Below, piece by piece: positions 34,001 to 45,356 of a stretch of 64,000 bases of DNA. Both the position numbers and the translations under genes were made by a program. Every line of letters starts with the position of its first letter. The first letter of the stretch is position 1. The notes under the pieces were generated by a model, which had not been told where the DNA came from, did no database searches, and saw only the letters and a program-made list of their open reading frames with translations. Source of the DNA: Tachypleus tridentatus (taxonomy: Eukaryota; Arthropoda; Merostomata; Xiphosura; Limulidae); the NCBI RefSeq assembly GCF_004210375.1, contig NC_134831.1, positions 42,876,035 through 42,940,034 of the forward strand, given 5' to 3'.

Positions 34001-36424
34001 ACCAACAGAAGCTCTGAAAATGAAAGAATTTTATCTTTTGTCAATAGTTTGTATGTGCTCATATTACCCATATAAGTTTGTTAATGTATTTTACAAGGTA
34101 AGTAGTATCTGTAACTTTTAACTACCGTAACTAAGATTACCCTTTAAAAATATTAATTTTATTGCCATTATAAACCGTCTTGAAGTGCGACATAGAACAA
34201 ACTTTGCAAACAACCATTGAGTGCAAATTTCTAACCTTATATAAAATTAGCAGAAGTTATATTTAGAAACTAAGTAACAACTCCAGGTCTGTGTTAAAAC
34301 AATCTAACCGGAGTGATTACTTTTTTACTGTTTTTCAGACATATGGACAGACGTTTATAAAAGACGATACTTTTCTCTCTATCGTCGGTTCTGTAGCTGG
34401 AGCTGTTCATGCTCTCAGCCGAGTGACTGTGGGCTTAATTCAGGACAAAATATCTTACAAGGTAAAAACGTGTAAAAAGGTGATTTAACTTATGTTGTTA
34501 CTTAAATTATTAAAATAATATTTGTTGTGTTGAATGTATAATATTTTTGTGGTTAAGTAGTAAAATAGAGAGCTCAGAATAATAAAACTTTTGTCTGATC
34601 TCTTCTTTATAACAACATAGCCCATTCCTTGATGTCGAGAAAACCCACTTGTAGAGAAACATATATGTAAAAATTGCTCTTTTTGGTTGATAATTTTTTT
34701 TACGTAGAGGAGTGAACAACGTTTCCACCTTATTCGGTCATCGTGAACCTGAGAGTTTAACGTAAAGAAAATAATTATAAGAATACTCTTAGATCACTCA
34801 CCTAATCAGTCGATTTGATAAGTAATCAGTTTATCTCACCAAAATAAAAGGATAAGAAACATGCACCTGCTCCAAACTCTGGACCGAATAATTAGTACTT
34901 ATCATAAAAACACATCCCTGGATTAAACATAATGATTTCTTTCTTTCTTTATAGCTGTTGTCTTATGTTTCTTGTATTTTAACTTTGTTTTTTGACTTTA
35001 GCCACTTTAAGTTATAATATATTACATCTTCAGTTAACGAGTCTTCTCTTGCTGGGAATACAGACAGTATTCCTGTTTACTATGGTGGCGACATCTCTTG
35101 AAGGAAAAGTTACGTACATGATCTGGATTTGTGGACTTCATTTTACATTTTCTCTTGCTTTTGTCTGTATTCCGGCTGCTGTTGCTGAAGTTTTTGGATC
35201 GAAATACACTGCTGAAATTTTCGGAATGGAATTTTTTACATCAGTAAGTATACAACACTATATCAATTTTTTGTTACTAAAACAACACTAAGTAAATGTT
35301 TCTGTAAATAAATTATTGAACTATATATAGTCAAGTTTATTTAAAGACCAACTCTCTTTGTGAAAGTGTAATTACCTTAAAACCACGATATCTTCTCGTT
35401 TTGAAATTATCCGAAATGAAATTGATATATTTCTACAATACGTTAAGTAAACATAACGAGTTTAACTGATAATTCATGGCTTCTTATTTCAGACGGCTTC
35501 CTTCTTTCTCTGGTCCTTATTTATACATTGTATTATTTCTACGTTGGGATGGTTTGCTACATTTTGTGTGACAGCGGCTCTTTCTTTCATAGGTCAGAAT
35601 TATTTCGTTTTAGTTTATGAATAAGAAGTGTTCTATTTTAGTGTATTTTAAAGATCAGCGTTTATTTTTATCACTTGTTTCCTTGTAGAAAATAAATGCA
35701 AAAAGATGTCAGTTTCACAACGCAAATTAACTACCATGTTTTTTGGTAATTAGAAACTGTCGCTATCTGAAACACTCAAGAGCAAGGAAGTCTTAATATT
35801 ATTTGAATCACAACTGGTGTAATAAGTTCTGCTATTAAGCGAAATGATGTTGTTTTGAATTAAGCACAAAGCTACACAATGAGCTCTTTGTGCTCTGTAC
35901 ACCACGAATATCGAAACCCGGATCTTAGCGTTCTAAGTCCGCAGAGATACCGCTTAGCCATTGGGGGCAAGCGAAATGCATCATGCGTAATGGATGTATT
36001 ATTATACACTCGTGTTTTCGGATAAAGCATAATGGAGTGAAAAGGTGTTGTTAAAAAATAGATAAAGCGTAGCAGTGTTTTCTTGTGAACTATGCAATTA
36101 TTAAAATTAATTTCAGTTACTTAATTATGGGATTAAAGCTATTACCACATATTGGTTATGAGATTGATACAGTTTGATGTACATTAATCATGTAATATAA
36201 ATTATAGTGAAATACTTTATAAATTAATGAACATATATTACGTGATTGCGTAACGATAAATAATATATAATTTTATTCCGATATGCCTGTTTGATTGTTT
36301 TTCTCTTTTCATAGGGATACTTGTGACTGTATGTTTCCCTGAAACACAACGCACACAACCTTTAATATCAAGAAATTTTGACAGGAACAGCGCGGGACCT
36401 AGTTTTGGGTCTTTTGAACATTAG
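28083..36424 (+). CDS. OFA-like MFS transporter, copy B (nine exons, near-intact)
   Basis: Predicted plasma-membrane transporter of the MFS, closest by eye to OFA/monocarboxylate-carrier-like proteins; the substrate is unknown. Exons: 28083-28341, 29962-30088, 31542-31668, 32805-32930, 33798-34097, 34339-34461, 35034-35243, 35493-35592, 36315-36424 (TAG). Twelve hydrophobic segments follow the MFS plan, with a polar loop (exon 5) between TM6 and TM7. Family-like motifs are GGKLGCLIGRRWS, TYWSIQHSL, FFVNPNNLQP, KTYGQTFIKDDTFLSIVGS and AEVFGSKYTAEIFG. All introns are GT/AG. Exons 1, 3 and 4 are each one base short of the phase needed; restoring the count gives 495 codons including the stop. Exons 5-9 are fully open. 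Either a young pseudogene or a gene with consensus errors. The exon 7 acceptor (CTTCAG at 35028-35033) is the least certain. Confidence 0.82.
28342..29961. other. Intron 1 of copy B
   Basis: GTAAGATG to TCTATTAG. AT-rich with no recognised element. Confidence 0.7.
30603..30886 (+). repeat. SINE-A in intron 2 of copy B, with target duplication
   Basis: Plus-strand full-length copy. The direct repeat GCTTTTTCTAC lies at 30592-30602 and 30887-30897. Copy A has a single uninterrupted copy of this site (10429-10439), so the insertion followed duplication. Confidence 0.94.
30928..31058 (+). repeat. SINE-B in intron 2 of copy B
   Basis: Orthologue of 10478-10590, with CACTGGCAGAACACTATGTC and GGTTTCGATACCC. 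Confidence 0.65.
34629..34755 (-). mobile_element. Penelope-like terminal fragment PLE-5 in intron 6
   Basis: Minus-strand solo end. Read on +, it starts GATGTCGAGAAAACCCACTT, then ATATATGTAAAAATTG and CAACGTTTCCACC..TTCGGTCATCGTGAACC. It matches the right end of PLE-1/PLE-2. Copy C lacks it at the matching position (about 47090), so it is unit 2 specific. Confidence 0.8.
35847..35968 (-). repeat. SINE-B in intron 8 of copy B, with target duplication
   Basis: Minus-strand short SINE (AATTAAGCACAAAGCTACAC, then CGAAACCCGGATC, then CCATTGGGGG). The direct repeat AAGCGAAATG lies at 35837-35846 and 35969-35978; copy A keeps the empty site (17067-17076). Confidence 0.9.
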
Positions 36425-38787
36425 AAATGACTTTCTTAATTCTTGTTAAACTGCAGGGTTTAAAAACTGTAACATCAACACAGCTTTCACTTCCTCTTTA
36501 ATCATTATATAATAAAATATCGTAATGTTTGTTCATTTGTAGCTGCTTTGATAAGGATTTCTTTAGCTCATCTCAAAGTATAGTTACACCGAGATGTTCA
36601 TTAGCTGTTTTTCAAAACAAATTGATAAAGTAAAATGCTATATGTTAATGGTTCATTGAACAATTGACATATGCTATGACCTCTTTAGTAACATAGTAGA
36701 ATAATGTAAACTTTATTTTTAATGTAGTTGCTTTGTTAATCAGGTGTTGTGCTTTGTGAGGTGTTTACGATTTGATGAGAACATAGGGTGAAACATTGAA
36801 AAATAAAATAATTTTCTCTGGATACCAGCTGTTTCTCTTTACTAAATATCTATATGCATTATCATTATATATCATATACAAGCATTGCTATCAATGTTTT
36901 GAAAGCTAATGTTTCAAAAGTGTTTATATCACTGTATTTATAACATGTCCTTTAGAGAAAATTGTAGAAAATCCTGATTGATAATCACTAGGTCAAAAGA
37001 TACCATTATAAACTTGCTGATGATTAAACTTGTTTTTCCTTTTGTGATTATTATCTGAGGAAGAAAGAATAACATTGCGGTGGAGATACATTGGCTATCA
37101 CTCTATATTATATATTGGGGGACCAGATGGAACTTCGTATTTATAAGTGATGGTGGGCTTTAACTTTTTCGAAACTTGATAAACCATTGAATTTTAAGAC
37201 ATATTTTATATCTTCAAGTAAGTGGTTTGCATTATCGTGTCCAAAATCAAAAACTTATCGCAGGCATTAATGTTCTTATGTTGTAAAGAGGAAGTTAAGT
37301 ATTTTTAAAAATTAATTAAAATACACTGATACTCATAAATCAACCCATTTTAATTTATTATTTCCTTTATTTCTAGTTTTTTTTTTACTTTTGGAAAAAA
37401 ATATCTATAAAAAAATTAACAATACAATGATTATTACTGAAATTCAAATCAGTAGAGTTATTAAATATTGGTTCAATTCATAAGGATGTAATGTTTTTAG
37501 TTTCGAAATGTAGAAGTTCTCTCGTTGAAGTCTTCTTCATTAACAATTTTTTTTATTTTTATCTTAATAGAGGTAAACAGAGTGATTTCAAAAATGTTTT
37601 AATTTTATAGAATTCATTAAATTATTTTTAACTTGAGATTTATGCTAAAGGTTTGAATTTTGACCCACCTATACAGACACGCTTAAACCTTGTTAACATG
37701 CTGTGAGGCAACCTTTATCTCAAGACATAAATATTTGTATAGTAGTGGAGATTGTAACAGCAGAACAATAGATTACGTGAACAATTTAAATTACAAGTGC
37801 AAATAATAAATTTTAAGTGTTGGAAAACTGATTTCGGTTTAACAAAATTATAAAATCAGTTGAAAGAGCTTCTGTATACTGACACTGATTTTTCCCTGCT
37901 ATTAACCTTTAGATACTTTTCGGGTTTTGGAAATTATAAAAAGTCATAGTTGAAAGCAAAGGAGAATATGTTATATGTTAATAACACAACAACTGACATC
38001 TCAGGTGCTGACGAGGAATCTCGTTCAACACTAATAATAGTTATTACGTTTAAAGTTTTCTGATGTATAAAGCAGTCAGTGAAATTAACGTTTTCATGTG
38101 TATCATCAAAGTAAAAAAGTAAATAAACAAGAGTAGGTTAATATAAAAATTCTGGTTAAAAGGAAACACAATGTATAACATACTTTAGGCGAAACTTTCT
38201 ATAAATCAAAACAACTATGAAAAAGAAACAAAAGCGAAAGAAATAGATAAAACCCAGTCATGGTATATCCTGATGTATTCCCGTGTTTTGTTTTATCAAG
38301 TACTTTATGTGTTTTTTTTTTCTTTTAACGAATAAACAATTCAACTATTTTCGAATATTTTGCTGTAATGTTTTATTTAAGAAAAATAGTTGTTAATCTG
38401 TAGTTTCATAAAATATCTACAGATAGCAACTGTTCATTGTTGCACTCCTAGTTTGTAGTGTTATTAGGCTCAAAAAGACACAATCTATTCTCGGCCCACC
38501 ACGGGTATGAATATTTGATTTTGAGGGTTATAAGCCTAGAGACTTCTATACACGGCGAAAGAGTATTAATCATTAATCTATACATTCGTATATTTAGAAC
38601 GGAAGCCTTGTTTTCGCCATATCTGCGATTCTTCTTATAAAGCTTATAGTCAGAAAGAAAGATAAATTACAAAATACATATACCCTTATAAGTCAACAGC
38701 TTGTCTGCGGGCTTAAGAAGCTTGAAACCAGATTTTGATACTCGTGGTTGCACTGCTGGATTAAAGTGGAGTTCTGGTAATATTTTG
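36425..38787. other. Unit 2 downstream spacer, no gene seen
   Basis: AT-rich; aligns with parts of 17507-23566. A join near 37050 marks loss of the segment that holds the SINE at 19305 in unit 1. Confidence 0.6.
36511..36516 (+). promoter_or_regulatory. Poly(A) signal AATAAA, copy B
   Basis: AATAAA about 87 bases after the stop codon, kept in copy A (17595). Confidence 0.55.
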
Positions 38788-40779
38788 GAATAATGATACA
38801 AATAACTAACTCTTTCCTCTATTCTTCTCGATTCACGAACCGCAATTTCTTTATTTCTCTGGCCTCTGCATTATTCTATTATACTGATGGCGGGCACAGG
38901 GTAGCTAATCTAATTCATGTTTAAGATGTCAAGAAAGTTTCATCCCAGTTACAAATAAAATAAATCAAATGCCAAATCAAATACCCTATAGAATATCATA
39001 CAATCTTTTAATTTGTTTTTATCACTACCAGAAAACTTTTCAACATTAAATGTTTGTTTTTTAACAGTATCTATTTGTGTATTAATATAAGCATAAAACA
39101 TATTGTGGGTCTTTTATTTTTATATTTCGTACTTTGTTAAAGATGTGACAAAGCGTAAACAGGTAGCTGATTATATACTTAACCAACGTCGACCAACTAA
39201 TCTTTAACATGTCAAGTCTATCAGTCAGAGTACTCCTCGTCCAGTCAGCTTTTCATCTTCATGTATGCCCATTATCTCTTCTGCAAGCAGCATTACTTTA
39301 ACTAATGTTAAAAGAAAGACAACGATACTCTGACCAACGTTGATATTACTATTCAGTAGCGACCCAAACAAAAAAAGACAGCTTCATGCCAGATTCAACC
39401 CACGCTCGTTAATACTACAGACATTTCAACCGCTACAGATATCAACATCACGTTCAGTAAAAAGACACAAACAAGATTCTTAGGAAGACACCAATCGTCC
39501 CAGACCGAAATAGAACAAGTTATTGAGACAGATAGAATCGGTTTTGTATCCACGAACTATCTATCTTTATCCTCCTAGTGTATAAGATCGATCTTTCGAT
39601 CGAAGGCAGACTTAACACTTGTGTTTCAACTTTGTATATTTTTTAGTGGTTTTTGTTATAAACTTTACTAACCCTGATTTTATTTTTCAGCAACTTTCGG
39701 GCATGGTCAGGTTGTATTTTCAGCGCCCTGATCTTTCACGTAAAAATGGGTTTTCTCGGGGTATTCAAGTTTTCTGAGGTTTTTGAATCTATAGATCCCT
39801 ACCCTTTTGGGTGTGTGTTTTTATGGTTTTTTTTGTAGAGTCACTATTTAACCTCTTGCTGACAACCATTGGACATTTGTCACCAGATTGCATTACAAAG
39901 TCGACAACTTTAAGTCTTGTGGTTTAACTATAAATAATCAATCACTAGCCCATTTCAATTTTACATCACGAGTAGGTTGAAGATAAGGTCTCTTCATAGC
40001 GCCTTCGATTGCTTTACATCTCTTTTTGAGATTCAAAGTGTTAACTTGAAATAACTGCCACGAATTAAATTTTTTTTTTACGTGTGTGTGATTCATTTTA
40101 GGTGTGTGATTGGTTTCCTGCTCGAGTCACCGAGCGAAGAGGGCTGGATAAAAATACCGCCCCGGCGGAGGATTAGAATCCAGGACGCGTTGATAATTGC
40201 GCTCGGATTGCGGCGTGAGGTTTGGCGGTAGGACGGCGACGATTACCTGGTAGCCCGGAGGAATATTGGCGTGACAGGTTCTGGCATCTAAAACAGCATG
40301 ATAGCGGAGAGAAAAGATTTGTGTTTTGTGACTACAAATAAATAACAAGTACAGTTGGACTTCTGATAGTGCGGCGGGTTTCGAGATTAGTGAACCGCGT
40401 TCAAATCGATGCGATAACATAATATAATTTTTATACTTAAGCTATTAGTGTCTAATAAGAGTGACACACAATCTTTACTTTTGTGAGTGGAGTAAGGTAA
40501 AATGCTACTTACACGTTGTTATTTCCCGTAGGACAAAGGCTAAACATTATAATCGATGGGTACAGCTTTCAACAGTTTCAATAAACACCAACAAAAATTG
40601 TTATATAAAAACAAATTTATCTTCTTCTGAGGCCTTTTGATATCAAGTTTATACGTTTGTCTCATGTTTTACGATTATCTTTAAGTAGTCAGGTGAAATT
40701 GAACACAAAGTGTTTTATCTCTACTGTTGAACTAGCTTAATTTTGAACCAAAAGTTCTAAGATGTCCTCCCAGTGGGGA
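38788..40779. other. Unit 3 start block, no gene seen
   Basis: Parallel to 272-2529 of unit 1 without the SINE at 1437. Open frames here are short and not conserved. Confidence 0.5.
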
Positions 40780-41022
40780 AGCAGCAAAATTACACACTTA
40801 CAATGCCGAATCCTCGTCACAACAAACATGCTCGCCCTTTCAGCAATAGAGGCGTTATACAGTCACGTTTAATCCCACTCTTCGTTAATGAAACTTTAGC
40901 CTAAGAGTTTTGTTGGGTGGTGATGACCAGCTGCCTTTCCTTTCGTCTTACATTGCTAAATTACGGAAGGCTAGAGCGGACATCCTTCGTGTAGCTTTTG
41001 CGCGAAATTCAAAACAAACAAA
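40780..41022 (+). repeat. Degenerate SINE-A carrying the PLE-1 empty site
   Basis: Uninterrupted paralogue of the SINE split by PLE-1 in unit 1. The target ATCCTTCGTGTAG occurs once at 40982-40994 and runs on into CTTTTGCGCGAAATTC. Confidence 0.85.
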
Positions 41023-41624
41023 TTGTCCGATGAGTTATGGTTTGGTAGTTACCCGCCGTTGGTAATTAAAAAAAACTACAAGAAAGAGTACATACAATGC
41101 GAAAATTCCGGGCTTAATTGCCTACAGTGAACATAGGAGAGAACCAATGTGGCTTTGTTATTTGTTATAAAATAAACAAGGACAATCTTTTACAGAAATA
41201 CCATTTGATTTTGCAAGTAAAAACTAAAGAATTATTGTATTAAAATCGTAGATTTAATGTTTTACGTATAAAACGAAATAGTAAATACAAAGGGTTAAGA
41301 AATTAAGTTAAATTGTTAATTAAATTGTGTCGCTATAGAGATAAGGTCATTTAGCCGTATTATTAAATGTCGAAACACATCTTTCAGTAAGGCAATTTAT
41401 GACACAAACGTTCTTATTTTGCATATACCTCGAAAATAAAATAATTATATATACGTATATATCTTGTAGATTTAATGCCAGTTTGAAAGAAACTTTATAT
41501 TCAATGTGCATTGTTTTTTGAACTCGGTAATGAACATTTGACCACCATCGTTATTAAATCCTGAAATTTATTAATATGAGCACTGAAACTCGCTATTAAA
41601 ATACTGGCATATTTGATTATATAG

Positions 41625-41887
41625 TTTGTTTTGTTTTGAAATTCGTGCAAAACTACACGAGTACAGGCAGTGCTAGTCGTCCCTAATTTAGGAGTGTAAA
41701 ACTAGAGGGAAAACAGACGACCCACCGTCAACTGTCGGGCTACTGTTTTCTACCGAATAGTGAGATTGTCCATTACGTTATAATGCTTAAATGGCTGAAA
41801 AGCCGAGCATGTTTGGTGCGACGAGGTTTGGAATCCGCGACCCTCAGATTTCGAGACGAGCGTCTCAACCACCTGGCCATTCCGGAC
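41625..41887 (-). repeat. Degenerate SINE-A
   Basis: Minus-strand copy with tail, worn central domain (CTAATTTAGGAGTGTAAAAC) and head (GGCCATTCCGGACC). Fuller orthologue of 5187-5293. Confidence 0.85.
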
Positions 41888-41924
41888 CAATATATATTTA
41901 ATGTGAATTATTTATATATATTAA

Positions 41925-43235
41925 AAAGGCTGGTATGAATTGAGAAAAGTCTATGCAGAGAAGCGAAAACGTTTCGACCTTTTTCCATCATCGTCAGATT
42001 CATAAAGAAAGAGAGAGGTAACTGACCGAGAGCTGACCACATGTTTGAAGTCGGTTGTGTATTTACAAACAAATGGCCTGAGCATGAGCAATCCAGTATC
42101 ACCAGTTCTAGCCAATATTTTTATGACACAAGTTGAACCACAAGCAATTAACACAGCATTACTTCCACCATTATACTGGTACAGATTTGTAGACGACACG
42201 ATTTATATGTGAACAAGAAGAAAGCGATCAAATATCATTTCTTAACCTCAAAATTACGAGAACCGATACACAGTTTAAAACAGGAATCCACCGAAAAATC
42301 ACCCATACAGGACTATACATTCCTTGGAACTCAGCATATGAAACAAAACGAAAACTCAACATACTAGGAAACCAAATAAACACAGCCATAAAACTATGCT
42401 CGCCAGATATAATTAACGACGAATTAGACAAAATACAATAATACTTCATCAACATCAATACGTTTCTTCCACAAAGAGTAGAAAACATTACACGCACACA
42501 TCTAGACAAGAAGCAAAATTAACTAACAAAAGTAAATATATCCCAAGAATAAAAAATTCACAAAACCATATACTGCTGCATACCATATTTTCCCGACATC
42601 AGCAGGAAAATAACCAACATTTGGGTGAAACTAGTAACAAAATATGACATTCCAATTGATTTTAATTTATTCAAAACCAAGCACAAAACTAAGGTCTATA
42701 CTATGTAATATCTACACTGACAAACACAACACAAACATTATTTACAAAATACAATATGATAACTGCCCAGACTTCTATATTGGAGAAACAAGTAGAAAAA
42801 TGGAAACCAGATTCAAAGAACAGAAAAAGTCACCTTCACACGTTTTCGAACACTGCAAATCAAATAAACACAATATAAACATAAAAAACACTGATTTACT
42901 AAATAAACAAAAATACATTTCTGACAAAAAAGAAACCTTACTTCTCCAACAACTGATGCCCAAGATAAACCAACACAAAGGAACACCTTCATACCTATAT
43001 TAATAAATATAATCAAACATTTACGCACGTCCTGAACATTCTTACACTCAATTACACAACCCCCTTAAACATGTGTTCAGATACGGATCAGTTACCTCTT
43101 TCTTTATTTATGAATCTGACGATGACCGAAGAAGGTCGAAACATTGTTCGCTCCTCTACATAGAATTTTCTCAACTCATACCACCCGTTTTTACATATAT
43201 ATTTTACACTACAAGTGGGTTTTCTCGTCATCAAA
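41925..43235 (+). mobile_element. Penelope-like element, unit 3 orthologue of PLE-2
   Basis: Left inverted end (41925-42055), then NPVSPVLANIFMTQVEPQ and YWYRFVDDT (about 42170-42200). A deletion follows, joining the catalytic D pair to CEQEESDQISFLNLKI in another frame. Next come the linker and the endonuclease YKIQYDNCPDFYIGETSRKM (about 42745-42804) with HVFEHCKSNKHN, and the right end with CTGACGA (about 43118) and GTGGGTTTTCTCGTCATC. Dead, but more complete than the unit 1 copy. Confidence 0.9.
42644..43003 (+). pseudogene. PLE GIY-YIG endonuclease domain, open frame
   Basis: A 119-codon open stretch covering the C-terminal endonuclease: YKIQYDNCPDFYIGETSRKM, then RFKEQKKSPSHVFEHC, ending PSYLY, TAA at 43001-43003. 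The best preserved PLE endonuclease frame of units 1-3 after PLE-1; it has lost its upstream RT frame. Confidence 0.85.
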
Positions 43236-45356
43236 GAATATAAATTACTGTTTTGTATATGATAGAAAAGTTATTTTCCAACAAATTCATTACATATACA
43301 AATGCTTACATCATTCCTGTCTTGTTTATGTCAATAACTGTAAAACAGTAAAAAGAGATTACACTTACATAAATGTCTGAAGCCATCTGTTCTAAAACAC
43401 AAGGTTCAAGATTCTTATACCTATGCATCTAAGTTTATTGAGTTGTGCGAATGCACACAAATAGAACAGTTGTCACACAAGAATAGAAATAATTTGATTA
43501 AAGTTATTTTCCTCTCTGTGAAGACATAGCGTTTCTTAGTTTTCATATATCATATTTACTGTGACGGTTAAAATAACTCTAACTTTTTGTACAAAATATT
43601 TTTTTTTTAAAAAGGAAGAAATAATACTGGACTCTATAAGTAACTATTTTTGTTATATTTATAGCTGTAGCGGAAAGTAATTCAGAACAGTTACAGTATA
43701 AACATTACAAATTTTACTCTTTAATCTCGTTTCATCGAGACTTTTACTTTACTAATTACACAAAGTTAAAAATATCTACTGTTTACAATGACTTGATATA
43801 TTCCTGAATTACTTTTGTTAGTTACCACTTTCCTAATTCCAGTTTTATATATACTGGTTTTCTATTTATTTTAAACCTTTGATTCACTAAATAGTTACAC
43901 GTAGTAAAATAAATCAAATGAACGTTCTTTATTATTCGATATCATGTCAGGATCACGCAATCTTCGATCTCAAATGCAGTTCTAACAAAATTATGTGAAG
44001 CAAATGAGGTAAACCTGACACAACTAATCTAAACAAAAGTATACTCAGATTCTCTAATGATGTGTGAATTAACGTTTGAAGGTGTTTTTGGGTGAGATGA
44101 GGTCCTAAATACGCCGCTATATAAGATTTTCCGATTCCATGGGGTACACTGAAAGTAATAGTAGTCGAAATAATGTTCTGCAATTCTACAGCCTTTAACA
44201 ATCATGAGATACAGTTATTACAGTTATTCTACAACAAAAGAATAAAGAAAATGTTATAATAGAATACTTAACATTATGTAAATAGTACCAAGGCCTAAAC
44301 TCGATAAATTAGACCTTTCTTATATCATTGAAACAGAGTGATATTGGAAATACATTAGCTTTAAATCAGTTTTAAAGAATTTCTTCCTTTTATATTATTT
44401 GTTTTTGGCGTTAACAGAGTATGTTTTTGACGTCATCTTAAATAATAATTTCATATGTCTAATTCTATAACACTGATTGACTGATTACAGTACGGAATTT
44501 TTTTTTTACCTTTTCTTGTTCCTGTGCAGGAGATTTTATTTCCCAATTGCCAAATATTTAGTACGTTTTGGAAAAAAAACTATGAAAATTGTAAAATCAT
44601 GATATTATGGAGATTTTACTTATATGACACTCATAAAAATTTCTGCGCGATGTGAAAACCCCAACTTCACGAAATTTTTGTGTTTTGATGTTGATTTGCA
44701 ATAGGAATCACAATTTTCCCGTTTCGTCTCCGTTTCTCATTACTTAGAACTTTATTTTTTCTTCATTCTCAGACGTTTTTTTTAAATTATATATAAAGGA
44801 AACAACTTTTCATTTCCTAAGACAACCTTTGATTAATCATGAATTTAGGTAAATGCCGTCCAGGGTACGGGAACACCAGCTTGTCATATACAACCCCACA
44901 GATCCTGCATATCATTGTTGGAATTCATTATTCATCATTTTTATTTTAAGATATTTACAATATCTTCAAAGGGTTATGTGTTATAGATTATTCTTTAATT
45001 AAATTCATGAAATTTAGAAATATTAAATGTTAGTTGTTGAAAGAAGGTGAATGACATTTTAGATACCAGGCTGGAACAAGATATTCGAAAGACACAAATA
45101 TTGTCTTTCATCAGGAATTAAAGCTATAATTTACAAATGTGTTTTTTTATTAGTTTCGTGTGTTGATTTCATTGTTTGTAGTTAAACAAGAAGCTATTCC
45201 TTGGACTATCTGTATTGTCGAAACCTTTTCTCTAACCTTACAAATAAGTCCGTGTTAAGTGGAATGATGCTGTTCAATCTTATCACTATAGTATTAAAAT
45301 AATTCTTACGTCAGTTTAGTTTTTTATTAACAAGTAAACGTTCAACATTCTTTCAG
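43236..45356. other. Spacer and fused intron before copy C
   Basis: Aligns with 6256-7545 of unit 1, then at about 44548 jumps to the equivalent of 11376 (intron 3). This single deletion of about 3.8 kb removed the promoter-proximal spacer and exons 1-3 of copy C. Confidence 0.75.

Larger units (their letters stand above)
24283..38787. other. Tandem segmental duplication, unit 2
   Basis: Contains the start block (24283-24832), PLE-3, the upstream spacer, copy B and the downstream spacer. Relative to unit 1 it lacks the 840-5310 region and about 3.4 kb downstream of the gene (18164 joined to 21639 in unit 1 terms, near 37050). Confidence 0.8.
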
